Made by a program: the position numbers and the translations under genes. Positions 10,618 through 22,639 of a stretch of 64,000 nucleotides of DNA are shown here, one piece after another (positions within the stretch are counted from its first letter, which is position 1; each line of letters opens with the position of its first letter). The notes below the pieces were generated by a model. It was not told the DNA's origin, ran no database searches, and was given only the letters and a program-made list of their open reading frames with translations. This DNA is from Viola odorata (Eukaryota > Streptophyta > Magnoliopsida > Malpighiales > Violaceae). The stretch lies in NCBI GenBank assembly GCA_963691705.1, contig OY829542.1, positions 49,021,002 to 49,085,001 of the forward strand, written 5' to 3'.

Positions 10618-11962
10618 AAACATGCTTGCCCTCAAGCATAAAGACTCAAAGACTCAATAAAAAGAAAAACACAACAAAACAGAACAGACACCATGAACCC
10701 ATTGATTTTCTTTATTCCAGGTTGTTTACCCCTTCACTGAAGCTGGCAAGACACTCCCCTAAATGGCCCAATACTGGACTAACAAGGACAAATCAATACC
10801 CTAAACATACCCCTTCCAAATGGCACTAAGATATCCTGCTAGATTTATTTGATAATGTATAGGGGACAAGACTCACCATAGATTTGAGTCCCACCGATGT
10901 GCTGCTCTATCCAAACGTGCCTAAAGACTAGTGCCATTTAAATCACTTTGGCAGAATTTAAATTTTTTCTTTGTCCTTTGTATTTTTACAGATATATCTC
11001 ATCAAAAAAAAAATTTCATGCCCTTTGTATTTTTACAGGCATCGCACATAGACAGAGCTTGTTCTTTTTGGGCACCCAGAACTTCCACCTTTGCTATGTC
11101 TACCCTATGACGTTCCAACACCTTTTTATGTCTCACACTTCAAACAGATAGATCAAAGCACACTCAAATCAGACGTAGCAAGTCCCATCACCCTAATGAA
11201 AGTTAAGGTCCTAGCTAGATGTCCTAAATTCCATTTGGATGGTTAATGTTTGGGAATCATTAGAGTATATGCCCATTAGGCATTGATCTAGTTGCGCTCA
11301 TTCGCTTCCCTGTTACTAAAGTATTGCGTTGCCTAGACAAGTGTCTAAATACAACTCCACTGAAAGACTAAACAACCTAGGTTAGAAAACAGGGGTTCGG
11401 TGCACACTCAATCAAAACAGACTCTAACATGCAAAGAAAATACTAATAAAAATTATGCAAATGACAGACTCTATAGAGTGGACAGACGCATGCAAGAAGA
11501 AGAATTAAATCATGCAAAAACTGACTCAAAAATTCAGGCTATTAACACAAATTCACCAAAAAACACATCACAAAACACAAAAAATTAAAAGACTCAACTG
11601 TACATCCTCCCCACACTTAAAAGACACAATGTCCTCATTGTGTGGAGAAGCATCAAAATAAAAATAAAAAGAAAAGGAAAGAAACAACCTGGGGGCAAAA
11701 GCAGATCATTCTGCTGGAGTCTGGGGATCTTGGCCTGAAGCTTGGCCTAGATCAGCAGCTGGAGGGTCTTGTGGTTGTGGATCTTTTGGATCAGAAGGAG
11801 CGGCAGGCGACTGCTATGTTTTTGCAGGTGGTGCTGGTGGTTTTGGATCATCCTCCTCATCAGATGACTCGGAGTCACTGTTGGTGATCAAATGATCGCA
11901 CACCTTCTTGCGAATGTGCGTCGTGCCTCTGTCGATTGCTTTGATATACTCGAAGTGAACCT
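10618..11962 (-). other. Element A 3' noncoding tail with second PPT-like site and hairpin
   Basis: No coding region is supported over about 1.3 kb. A second PPT-like sequence (minus strand TTTTAAGTGTGGGGAGG) sits at about 11607-11622, directly next to a perfect 8-bp inverted repeat, ACACAATG-TCCT-CATTGTGT, at 11624-11643. Both are conserved in element B at 48883-48902. An alternative role is second plus-strand priming or 3'-end formation; this is inference. Confidence 0.6.
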
Positions 11963-13766
11963 TTACATGCTCATGGACATGGTTAAAGCGGTCCATGAGG
12001 CTCTTCTGCTGCTCAAGGATGAGAAGCTGCTGGGTAAGAAGTGTTTTGGCCCATGTTGGAGGTTCACTGGCTGTGCTGGGAGAGGGATCTTGGCCCGAGG
12101 TTTGGCCAAGATCCGCAGCTGAAGGGTCTGGAATGGGGGGTCTTGGCCTGTTGTTTGGCCTAGATCCTCAGCTGGAATGTCTTCCTCAGCCTCTCCTGGG
12201 ATCTTCACTAGTCGCAGTTTGTATCTCCCATCATTTTTCTTGGAGAAAATATGCTCCCCCACCGGAGTAAAACCTGTATTACAAGCAACAAACTCTCCGT
12301 CCAAATGGAAGTATCCCATTTGGTTGAAGGCTCTCAAATCTAGAATTTTTGGGGAACAACATTTATGTAAATCAGCAGTGGCAAGATCTAACTTAACAGT
12401 TTGAATTGCAAGCCAGGTAATCAAAGATCCAAAAATTAGCTTGGTAACAGACTCACGAACATGCAATTGCTGAACTAAATAAAGTCCTAAATTGACTCTT
12501 TTCTTGTGCAAAATACACCAAAGCAAAAAGAGTTCTGATTTAGCTAAATTCCCAGAGACTTTTTTCTTCCCCGAAAGGTTGATAGACAAAGTCCTGTGGA
12601 GCATTCTAAGAGCTGGGTTTAGAATTGAATGTGCCTTAGAATTTCTATCAAATTTGGCATTAGGGTCACCAGTGACCTCTCTAAAAGCTGCATTGTTATC
12701 CCAATCAGCGGGATAATAAAAAATAGCCTCATCACTATATGCAAATCCTAACAAAGAATTGAAAGCATTAACAGACAAGTGATTCCATTTATCACACAAG
12801 TAAAAATTAATCACATCAGCAGGAGCAAGGTCTGGTTTATCCCTACCCCTAACATACAAGGTAGCTTCATCAAACCAGAAGCTAGTGTGAAATTCCAAAC
12901 AAAGTTCAGTGTAAGTATCACAATCAACAGACATGAAAGAGGTTCATCCAATGGCATACACAAACTCTCTAATTTTATTCCCAAGTCCCATTTTATCTAG
13001 AAAATCAAAATCAAGCCTAGCAAAGGCAGGACCATCACAGGAATGAAAATCAAGCAATTTAGACTTGAGGTCTGGCGTATCAAACTTCAACCAGCCTCGG
13101 AGTGTGTGCAGGGGAGGAAGGGAAGGTACCTTAGCAGTCTTGGCCGGAGTCTTGGCCAAGACTGGAGTGTCGTCCTCGTCATCATCTTCATCTACCTCCA
13201 CCACCTTTTTCTTTCCTTTGCTTTTGGTGGTCGAAGGAGCGGCACTGGATTTCTTAGGGTTTGTCGGTGTCTTCTTAGCCTCAACCCTCGGAGAGGCGTT
13301 TTTGCGAGCCACCTGCTTCACACTACCGACCTTCTTTGGTGGTGCGTTTGCGGTGGGTTTCTTCACCGGAGGTGGCTTAGTGGGTCGCGCTGCTGCCGTG
13401 GTCGGAGCTGGGGTAGATCCCTCTGCTGCCTGCTCGTTGCGCTTCCTTTTTCCGTTTTTCACGCCGTTCCTCCCTGTCCGCCACCGTGGCCGTGGTCTTC
13501 ATCGGATTCTTTCTTCTGATCAATAGAACATCGTCGGACTCTGTGTCACTCAAGACGACGGCCCGGTCCTTGCCTCTAACACTGTCCTCAGACTCTGCTC
13601 CGGCGTCAGCGTCATCTTCAGCGTCTTCGTCTATCATCTTCTAGAGACGACGGCGAATGGAGGATGTATTCTCCGACGGAGCAATTGGTGGAGCTTCGCC
13701 TCTCAAGTCATCGCTCTCGCTCGGGATGGGAAGCTCGGCAGAGTGGTCGGAGTTTTCGGAGCTCAT
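11963..13766 (-). pseudogene. Element A accessory ORF, broken
   Basis: Homologous along its length to the intact 578-codon ORF of element B (49437-51173). The minus-strand start at 13766 (MSSENSDHSAELP) matches the start of B. It is broken by a TAG at 13641-13643, a frameshift between about 13377 and 13462, and a TGA at 12944-12946 where B has Trp (G-to-A type change). The C-terminal 323 codons remain open, with FWFDEATLYVRGRDKPDL and similar. The N-terminal third is low-complexity, acidic then Lys/Pro/Thr-rich. It lies between pol and the 3' LTR in sense orientation, where Athila elements carry an extra ORF sometimes called env-like; I see no signal peptide or clear transmembrane span. Confidence 0.75.
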
Positions 13767-14255
13767 GGTGGTTTGATTTGGAGAGAAGAATGGAGGAATT
13801 AGGGATTTTTGTTTTTCTGGAAATTTGGGAATTTTGGGAGAGAAGAAGAAGAAGGGACTGTTGATTCTTAGCTCAGGTGGGAGTCCGATTTCGTTGGTAC
13901 GTGGGTAATGGAGTGTCAGAGTGGGATGAGAATACACAGAGTTGGCGGTTTTGTTTTTCCCACACCTTTAATTAATTCCATTTGATTGCTTTTTGAAATT
14001 GTCCGTTCAAAAAGCTATTAAAAAGCTATTAAAAATGACGGCGCTGACACGTGTCCCACTAGTGCAAATAGAGTCCCTCTTTTGTTAACAGTCTAGGCCC
14101 AACGTTTGACCTCACACTGATATCGTCAGTCTTGACCCAAGGTTTGGCCGAGATCTTGGCCAAACCTGCGATTCTTCCCCACACTTAAATTCTGCAAACA
14201 GACAGAAACAAAAATAATTAACAGGATATTTACAAAAATTATAAGAAATAAAATA

Positions 14256-14275
14256 ACATGGGTTGCCTCCCATGT
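14256..14275 (-). other. Conserved hairpin downstream of element A pol
   Basis: A perfect inverted repeat, ACATGGG-TTGCCT-CCCATGT (7-bp arms, 6-nt loop), begins 44 nt after the integrase stop at 14319-14321. The same structure is found in element B (51612-51629) and, with a compensatory base-pair change, in element C (40304-40321). Function unknown. Confidence 0.6.
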
Positions 14276-14318
14276 AGCGCCCTTATTTTAAGTCCTTGGC
14301 TGGACCCTTCATTCGACT

Positions 14319-15700
14319 TTATTCGTTGATAGGTGGAGTTTCCACCTTTTCTGAATTCTTTTCTTCCTGGAATCCTTCGTAAAATGGCTTCAATCTTTGG
14401 CCATTTACCTTCAGCTCGGTACCTGTTTTATTATTCCTAATATCTACTGCACCATGTGGGTAAATATTAGTGACAACAAACGGGCCTTCCTATTTTGTTT
14501 TTAATTTTCCAGGAAAAAGCTTAAAATGAGAGTTAAATAGAAGAACCTGCTCCCCTATGCGGAGAGGTTTCCCAACAATTCGCTTGTCGTGATAAGCCTT
14601 CATTCTGATCTTGACAATCAGCTGGTTGTCATAAGCTTGGTCTCTCAACTCCTCTAGTTCTTGGAGTTGTAGCTTCTTTTCTTCTCCAGCTTGGTCGTAA
14701 CTCACGTTGCATTTCCTTATAGCCCAATATGTTTTGTGTTGCAACCCTACTGGTAAGTGGCACGCCTTCCCACAGACTAGCTTGTAAGGCGTCATCCTAA
14801 TTGGGCTTTTGTAAGCCGTTCTGTAGGCCCACAGCGCGTCCAAGCGCTGGCTCCAATCGTGTCTGTCTAGGCCTACTGTCTTGGCCAAGATTGCCTTCAC
14901 TTCTCTATTCGAAACTTCAGCTTGGCCGTTTGTTTGTGGGTGATAGGCTGTGGATACCCTGTGTGTGATGCCATATTTCCTGAAAAGGGAAGAAAGAATC
15001 TTGTTGCAGAAATGGGTTCCTCGATCACTAACGAACCCTCGAGGAATTCCGAATCTGTTCAAGATGTTAGATTTAATGAAGGAAATCACAGTCCTAGCAT
15101 CATCATTCTTAGTGGCTTTCGCCTCTACCCATTTTGATACATAATCCACAGCCAAAAGAATATACCTGTTACCAAAAGAAGTAGGGAAAGGTCCCATAAA
15201 ATCTATGCCCCATATGTCAAAAATCTCACAAGAAAGAATAAAGTTCATAGGCATTTCATTTCGAGAGCTAATGTTTCCTACTTTTTGGCAGGCCGGACAT
15301 GTTTTGCAAAAGAGAAAACTGTCCTGAAAAATTGTAGGCCAAAAAAACCAGCCTCTAAGACTTTCAAGGCTGTTCTTCTAGCCCCAAAATGACCTCCACA
15401 TGCTTGAGAGTGACAAAGTTCAAAATTGATAACGCCTCATTTTGAGGGACACATCTCCTAAGTAATTGATCAGTTCCTAATTTCCATAAATAAGGATCAT
15501 CCCAAATGTAGTACTTACTGTTATACTTGACTTTTACTCTCTCATATGTGGTCATATCCCCATAATGCTTACCTGTTGTGAGGTAATTCGCAATTTCCGC
15601 ATACCATGGGCGTGGGTTTGGCTGAGGGGTTGGCGTAAAGCTTGGCCTAGACACTGTCACCGAGAGCAGTTTTTCATCTGGAAATTCTGCCCTTATTTAG
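14319..15700 (-). pseudogene. Element A integrase, broken
   Basis: DDE integrase of Ty3-gypsy pol. CPACQKVG remains of the HHCC zinc finger near 15290, and the core triad is visible as WGIDFMGPF (D), VSDRGTHF (D) and [10 protein letters not shown] (E) within the open frame 14490-15254. A stop at 14490-14492 falls just before the GPF-type C-terminal module, and the N-terminal part (15364-15660) is in a different frame. Homologous to 51674-52825 in element B. The enzyme would insert element cDNA into the genome. Confidence 0.8.
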
Positions 15701-17463
15701 TTCGTGTCTCCTTTTGCTAGGCAGCGACTAAGGTGGTCTGCCACGAGGTTTTCCCTGCCGCTTTTATCCTTAATTTCCAGATTATGCTCATGCAAAAGAA
15801 GAATCCAATGAATAAGTCTAGGTTTGGCCTCATGCTTGACCAAGAGATATTTCAATGCTGAATGGTCTGAAAATACAATAATTTTTGTGCCTAAAAGATA
15901 TGATCTGAATTTTTCTAAGGCAAAAACTATTGCAAATAATTATTTTTCAGTCGTGGTATAATTTCTTTGGGCATCATCCAATATTTTCGATGCATAATAG
16001 ATCACGTGAGGATCTTTCCCTTTCTTTTGCCCAAGAACAACTCCCACGGCTGCATCACTTGCGTCGCACATCAGCTCAAAAGGTAAGCTCCAATCCGGCG
16101 CTTGGATGATAGGTGTTGATATCAGTCGCTCCTTCAGTTTATCAAATGATTTCTAGCAGTCCTTATTGAGGTCGAATTCCACCTCCTTTTGTAGAAGCTT
16201 GCACATTGGCTCGGCAATTTTTGAAAAATCCTTTATGAACCTGCGATAAAAACCCGCATGACCAAGAAAGCTTCTGACCTCACGCAAGCATGAGGGGTAA
16301 GGTAGGTTCTTTATAATATCGATTTTTGCTTGATCGACCTCAATTCCTTTCTTTGAAACTACATGCCCAAGGACTATTCCTTAATCTACCATAAAATGGC
16401 ATTTTTCATAATTTAAAACTAGGCATGTTTCAACACATTTTTTCAGAATATTTTGTAAATTAAATAAGCATTGTTCAAAGTCATTATCGTAAACGGTAAA
16501 GTCATCCATGAACACCTCGATGCTTTTCTCCACATACTCGAAAAAAATGCTTACCATACACCTTTGAAAGGTGGCCGGCGCATTACACAACCCAAATGGC
16601 ATTCGTCTGTAGGCGAACGTTCCAAAAGGGCACGTGAACGTTGTCTTCTCTTGGTCTTCGGTTGCAACGAGAATTTGATGAAACCCCGAGTAGCCGTCCA
16701 AGAAGCAATAGTGAGACTTTTCAGTAAGTCTCTCCACCATTTGGTCGATGAAGGGCAATGGAAAATGATCCTTCCGAGTGACTTGATTCAGCCTTCGGTA
16801 GTCTATGCATACCCTCCATCCGTTTTGGATTCTTGTCATTCTTTGAGTTCCATCTTCTCCTTCAATGACGGTAATACCTGTTTTCTTAGGAACTACCTGC
16901 ACAGGGGAAACCCAGCTGCTATTAGAGATGGGGTAAATCACCCCTGCATCTAGCAACTTAATTATTTCCTTTTTAACCACTTCCATCATTGGAGGGTTCA
17001 ATCTCCTCTGGGGTTGCCGAATAGGTTTCTTATCTTCCTCTTCGTGAATTTTGTGGGTACAGATGTTGGCTGAAATTCCTTTTATGTCTGCCATGGTCCA
17101 CCCAATCGCTTCCTTATGCTTCTTCAAGACTGCCACCAATATATCTTCTTCATCCTTTGACAATTTGGCCGAGATGATAACGGGTAGGGTGTCGTCTTGG
17201 CCTAGATAGGCGTATTTGAGGTGGTCTGGTAGGGCTTTCAATTCCAACTGTGGTGCCTGCACAATAGAAGGTAGGAATTTAGGAACTGTGGATTGCATGA
17301 ATTGACAACTTACTATTTTCTTCTTTGTCTTGGGAGTCTTGGCCGGAGTCTTGGCCAAGCTCGAGGCCAAGATAGAGTCTGTTTCTTCCGGATCAGCTAA
17401 ACTGGCCAGAATTTCTTGGAGTTCATTCTGATCTCCTGTTCTGTCCTCTAATTCTTGCAACAT
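15701..17463 (-). pseudogene. Element A reverse transcriptase and RNase H, broken
   Basis: The open frame 16381-17463 carries RT with GWRVCIDYRRLNQVT, FPLPFIDQMVERL, YRRMPFGLCNAPATFQR and the catalytic FMDDF box, the usual Athila variant of YxDD. The frame then hits a stop near 16381. The thumb, connection and RNase H regions continue to about 15700 with further stops. The N-terminal part contains LAKTPAKTPK, encoded by the dispersed palindromic motif. Confidence 0.82.
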
Positions 17464-18164
17464 TTTTTGTGAAAATTCCCCTGCTTAAAACATACTCAAG
17501 AGGATCGTTAATATAAATGTCAGCACTTTCATCAGCAATTGGATCTAAAACATCAAGAAAATTCACACAATGTAAATCATTGGGATGTTTTAATGCTTCT
17601 ATTATACTGAATTTAATTGTTCTTCTACAAAATTCCAAGATTATGCTCCCTTCGTAGCAGTCAATCTTTGCTTTGGATGTTCTTAGAAACGGCCTCCCTA
17701 ATAAGACATCAGTGGTGCACGAAGGCAATTGAACATTCATTTCAACAATGTAAAAATCCACCGGATAAATAAAATCATTTACCATTACCAGGACATCATT
17801 CACTACTCCTTTGGGCCGAATGATAGTTCTGTTAGCTAGCTGGATCACCAAGTCAGTTTGTTCCTATCTTCAAGGTCTCGAATTTGCTCAAAGACATGAC
17901 ATTAATGCCGGCTCCCAAGTCACAAAGAGCCTTCTCGATGGTCTTGTTTCCTATTTGGCAAGGAATGGTGAAAGTCCCTTGATCTTTGCACTTCTCTAGA
18001 AGTTGTTGTACTGCCGAGAATTCTTGAGCTAAATTCACCCTCTCTATACCTGCAATTTTTCGTTTGTTAGTACACAATTCTTTAAGAAATTTAGCATAAG
18101 AGGGGACTTTTGCAATTAAGTCTAACATAGGAATATTGACAACTATTTTTCCAAAAACAGCCAT
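17423..18164 (-). pseudogene. Element A aspartic protease, frameshifted
   Basis: Retroviral-type aspartyl protease that would cut the polyprotein. The catalytic motif is ALCDLGAGINVMS (near 17900), the DLGA variant common in Athila-type elements. A second frame continues with IYPVDFYIVEM and TDVLLGRPFL (flap and C-terminal ILG-like motif). Frames 17853-18164 and 17423-17851 are offset, so one frameshift lies at about 17850; another offsets it from gag. Confidence 0.78.
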
Positions 18165-19962
18165 GAAATCCCTTGCTTCATCTTGCTTTTTCTCCTTTTA
18201 AGATCTGTTGGGGGGGGTGTGGGTGGAGGAATTTCTATCATTTCCTCCTTCTGGTCAGGTTTGGCCAAGATATGATCAGGTTTCTTGATTTCAGTGGTAT
18301 CAGTAGGTTTGGCCAAGACAACTTCTGCCTCAACTTCTTCCTCCTCGTCTTCGTCCAACTCTTTAGACTGAATTTTCTCTAATTCTTTGTCTGTTTTCGC
18401 CCCTTCCCTTTTTGGTAATACACTTCCACTTCTCAAACTCATGTCACTGACATTGTGTGCTGGGTTGTTCACTGTGGTGGGAGGTAATTTGCCTTGATTA
18501 GCTATCTGAGTGATCTGCTTCTGTAGCTCTGCCAAGCTGGACTGTGTTGACTGCATATGATTCTTCTGCAGCTCCATCATGGTTTTGAGTGTATCCTCCA
18601 CAGATGGGCCAGTAAGCTGCAAAGGTCGAGGAGCGGGTGGTAGCTGGGCCATCGGGGCTTGACCAGGAGCTTGGCCTAGATTTTGGCCAAGATTTTGATT
18701 TGAAGGGCGCGACACGAAATGTTGGAAGTTGATAGGAGACTGTTGCTGCTGCTGAGATGCACCTTGATTCTGATTTTGGTTAGGAGGGAGTGGGTCTCTC
18801 CACCTGAAGTTTGGGTGAGCTCTCCATGAATATTGGTTACTTCCTTGAGGGAAGTTTTGCATGCTTCCTTGATTCTGTGGGTAGGCTGCATTAACCTGGC
18901 TTATTTTATCCGGATGTTGCACCATATAACAATTATTGGTCTGATGGTCTTGCTGCTGGCATATCCCACATACTGAAGCTATCTGCTCTTGATTCTGATT
19001 TCCTGAAGGCATTGAACCTGAAATATTAACAGAAATTCTTTTAACCATATCAATTAAATCATTAAGCTTTTGTTCAACATTGATTGCATTTAGGGAAGAA
19101 GGTAAAGTATTTCTATCCAAAATGGTGTTATTCTGTCTGCCAATGTCTGGAGTAACATTTTGGCTCTAGTGACTGGCAGATCCTGCAACGCTCCACTAGC
19201 TGCGGAATCCACTTTTTCTTTGCAACTTTGGAGCATCCCATCATAGAAATATTGTATCATAGTGTTTTCTGCTACTCCGTGAGTGGGACAAACTTCTTGC
19301 AAATCACGAAACCTCTGATGGTACTCACTGAAGCTCTCGCCGCTTCGTTGCTGAATTACGACCATGTCTTTCCTAGCTATCCCCGCCTTCATTGCATTCC
19401 AATACTTATTAAGGAACATTGTAGACATCTCTGCCCACGTGTTGATGGTGTTATGGGGCAAACTATAAAACTAGTTTTGAGCAGCCCCTTCTAGAGAGCT
19501 TGGAAAGGCCTTTAGCTTTGCCCTTTCCATATTCACTGCAGTTGGTTTCATAATGTCACATTGAACATGTAGATTCCTCAGGTGCTTGAATGGATTTTCA
19601 TTGGAATGGCCGTAGAATTTGGGAAGGTTGGCCACCATGTTGGTCTTTATGGACCAATCATTTACCACAGCAGGTAGGTTGATACAGGAAAAGGTCTCCT
19701 GTTCTACTTTTCTGTTCAGCTCCCTCATTGTCGGTTCTGGTCGATTTTCTTCCATGGCTAGAACGAATGGTTCGTCTTGGTCAAGGTGTTGGCCAAGATC
19801 GAGGTCTGAACTGTAAGTTGTTTCGGAACTGGAGGTTTCCGATTCACTTTCTTCCTGGGCTGCTCTTTGTCGAGCTTGCCTCCTAAGTTGTGCCTCGGTC
19901 CTTGTGAGATTAGGATTGCAAGTTAACAAATCTTGTTCTTTGCTAGAGGATCTGGTCATCAA
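18143..19962 (-). pseudogene. Element A gag with zinc knuckle, broken
   Basis: The start at 19962 (MMTRSSSKEQ) lies just downstream of the PBS in sense orientation. The capsid part includes LPKFYGHSNENPFKHL and INTWAEMSTMFLNKYW; the nucleocapsid has CGICQQQDHQTNNC, a CX2CX4HX4C zinc knuckle. A TAG at 19471-19473 interrupts the same frame at a position expected to be Trp, and a frameshift lies near 19090-19120. The C-terminal part is Gln- and Pro-rich and contains several LAKP/LGQ repeats derived from the dispersed motif. Confidence 0.83.
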
Positions 19963-20006
19963 CTGTCATAAAATGAAATAAAAGAAACTACAAATACCGT
20001 TAGAAG

Positions 20007-20024
20007 TCCCCGGCAACGGCGCCA
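20007..20024 (-). promoter_or_regulatory. Element A primer binding site (tRNA-Asp type)
   Basis: On the minus strand TGGCGCCGTTGCCGGGGA lies 5 nt inside the 5' LTR end. This 18-mer is the tRNA-Asp-complementary PBS known from Athila elements (family knowledge). Confidence 0.85.
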
Positions 20025-20029
20025 AAATT

Positions 20030-21548
20030 TGATCGCGTGTCGAACACGTCAAATATAAGTGTATATTAGATATAGAAACGGGGGTAGAAATACAACTTAT
20101 CACTGTCTACAAAGACTTGTAGATTGCGGTAAGAGGATCGGTCCATAGAGACCTCTAGGGAAATGTAGTTCCTGGTTGACTTCCTCATCACTGGTTTTGG
20201 TTGGGTGAATCTGAAATTAAAGACGAAAACAAAGGAAATAAAATAGTTCAAAGTAGTCTTGGTCAAAGACTTGGCCAAGACAGGGGTCAAGATTATAAGA
20301 TATCAAATAAAAGAGAATCCTTGGTAAGGGCGATGTGAGAGCTTCTGTCCTTATGATTCGATCATTGATTCAGGGGTATTTGTCTCTAAATTCATAGTAC
20401 TGCTATAGAGTGGAGGTGCTCCTGTTCACTCCTGCTTCCCTCCTCTTCAAATCATCTGGCGGGTGCTCCCTTTCTTGATGATCCTAGCCAAGGGACACCT
20501 TGCTGGTTAAAGGGTTTATCCGTTTGACTGCTGTCTTGAGTGGTTGTTCGCTTCATCAATAGCATAGGGGAAGACAATACCTAGTCAAGTTGTTTCCCTA
20601 TGGAAACCCTAGGTTGTCAATCTGGTCTTGGTCTAGATCGTTTATTCCTTCTAGTCTGGCGCGAGACTAGTTACCTACTTGGCCTAGCCGACGGGTACTC
20701 CCTTTCCTTCTAGGTTGGTTACAACTCTTCTCTACTAGGGTACAAGAATGATCAGGTCTTGTCTCTAGTGAGTTAGCGGTTTAATAAACTCAAGGAATAA
20801 ACGAATACGAATTATAGAGACTTTTAAGTGCGGTTTGATCTCACGAATATAAATAAGGACGTAGCTCCTCAACCCTTACCAAGAATAGATGTTTAGCTAG
20901 ACGTACTCATAGATGGAAGAATAAAATATTTAATTGCATAAAAGAATAAATCCGAGAATTCCACAATAGGAAAATTCCGAAGCAGGAAAGTAGTTCAATG
21001 TCGAAAAATGGGAAAAGAAGAGAGTGTGTAGAGAGGCAAGACAAAATCCGGCTAAATACTAGCTAAAGCCCCTTGTCCTTCTCCAACTCTAACTCTTCTA
21101 ACAAATCTAAAAAGATAAAGATAGTAATGTTTTCTATTCGGGAAATTAAATCGCAACAAAGAGGGAGATCCTAAATAGGATTCTACATAAGATTGTCTTC
21201 AGATCCCTCTAGAGTTGCTGGATGGCTACGACTTGTCAGCTCGCAAGTCCCAGGTGAAACGTGGCCTAAAAGCTTGCTGATGTTGTCGCGCGAGCTGACT
21301 TGTTGCGATATGAGTCTTGGCCAAGCTTGCGGCCAAGACGAACTGGTACTCGTTCCTTGCTGCGCGAATGGGTCTTGGCCAAGATCTAGGCCAAGACGAT
21401 CTGGTAATCAACTCCATCGTTCCACCAAAATGCTCCGCTCCAAAACCAGAACTGCCAAAGTATGAGGAAAAAAAGGAAAATCAATAGATTTACTGCCCAA
21501 ACAACATGCAAATGGACAGTAAAAATATGATTAAATGCAATGCAATCA
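20030..21548 (-). repeat. Element A 5' LTR (right)
   Basis: 1519 bp, TGATCGCG ... GCAATCA, followed by the CCAGC target duplication. Differences from the left LTR are about 30 by eye, roughly four-fifths of them transitions, consistent with deamination in methylated DNA. Confidence 0.93.
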
Positions 21549-22510
21549 CCAGCCCAGTTGACAAAGAAGAACTAAATCTCTATCTTGGTGTTGCAGACGA
21601 AGTTGTTAGCTCTGTTCTAGTAAGGAACGACGACGGCGTACATCGCCCCATCTACTTTATCAGAAAAATCTTACACGATGCAGAGACACTCTACTCGTGC
21701 ATTGAAAAAGGAGTTTACGCCTTAGTCATCACAGGAAGAAAGATGCCCACATATTTTCATGGCCACGTCATCACCGTTCTCACAGACTTGCCCATTCGGG
21801 CCATCTTTGCAACCCATACAGTTTAAGGCGTATGTTACTGTGGAATGCTGAGCTCAGTCAATATGGACTCAAGTATGACTCAAGACCTGCCATTAAAACG
21901 CAAGCCTTGGCAGACTTCATAGCTGAGTGCATCTTCCTCGACACACCACCCAGCATAGAACAACCTTGGGCAGAAAAAGACATTATCCAGAAGCTAAATG
22001 AGTCTTATCTTGAGGAACCCATAGAAGTAGGATGGCACATCAATTTCGACGGTGCAAAAAATAACCGTTCTGTAGGTGCCAACATAATCCTGCGCAGTCT
22101 AGAAGGGGAAAACTTTTGCTACGCCGTTCATATATTGGTACTAGTCTCCAACAATGTAGCCGAGTAGGAAGCACTATTGATAGGCCTTCGATTAGGGGCA
22201 ACATTTCAATCAACAGGCAAGATGACAATTCAACGACCCATCGACATGAAACTACAAGGAGATTCTAAGCTAGTGATTAATCAAGTGAATGGAGATTATC
22301 AAGCCAAAGATCCCATCATGCAAAGATACTTGACCTAGGTCAAGATAGAATTAGAACGGCTATAGAAGAAAGGGATCAAAGTAGAACTAATTCATACCGA
22401 ACGACACCACAACACCGCAGCGGATGAAATTGCTAAGATGGTTGCAGACCCGTCTTTTCCAATCCCAGCTGACGTACTGGTTGAAGATTTTCCCACTCTA
22501 ACCATTGGTG
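21549..22510 (+). pseudogene. Element F RNase H and second (archaeal-type) RNase H
   Basis: Coding similarity of element F resumes here after element A. The first RNase H shows LYLGVADEVVSSVLVR and IYFIRKILHDAETLY. A second RNase H-like module from about 22030 shows WHINFDGAKNNRSVGANI, then SNNVAE with a TAG before EALLIGL, and GDSKLVINQVNGDY. Two RNase H modules in one pol are diagnostic of the Tat lineage. Stops near 21826, 22165, 22338 and 22362 disable it. Confidence 0.78.
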
Positions 22511-22639
22511 AACAACAACCAATTTGTTTTGCACAAGACATCGATGACTGATGAGTACCGGTTAAAACGTTTTAGAAACTTGTGATCTCCCTTACAACCC
22601 CGAAGTAGCCAACAAAGTAGAGAAGCAAGCAGCCCATTG

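Larger units (their letters stand above)
9084..21548 (-). mobile_element. Element A: Athila-like Ty3-gypsy retrotransposon, complete structure
   Basis: A 12,465-bp element in minus orientation. The LTRs are both exactly 1519 bp, begin TG and end CA, and are flanked by the 5-bp duplication CCAGC (9079-9083 and 21549-21553). The sense order is 5' LTR, tRNA-Asp-type PBS, gag with a zinc knuckle, protease, RT, RNase H, integrase, a hairpin, an accessory ORF, noncoding tail, polypurine tract, 3' LTR. The PBS type and the accessory ORF after pol indicate the Athila lineage. About 30 LTR differences were counted by eye (about 2%), mostly transitions. Multiple stops and frameshifts make it non-autonomous now. 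Confidence 0.93.

Noticed and set aside
13043..13526. Long plus-strand open frames opposite the accessory ORF
   Set aside because: They are shadows of a Lys/Pro/Ser-rich coding region on the other strand; the same happens at 50431-51228 in element B.
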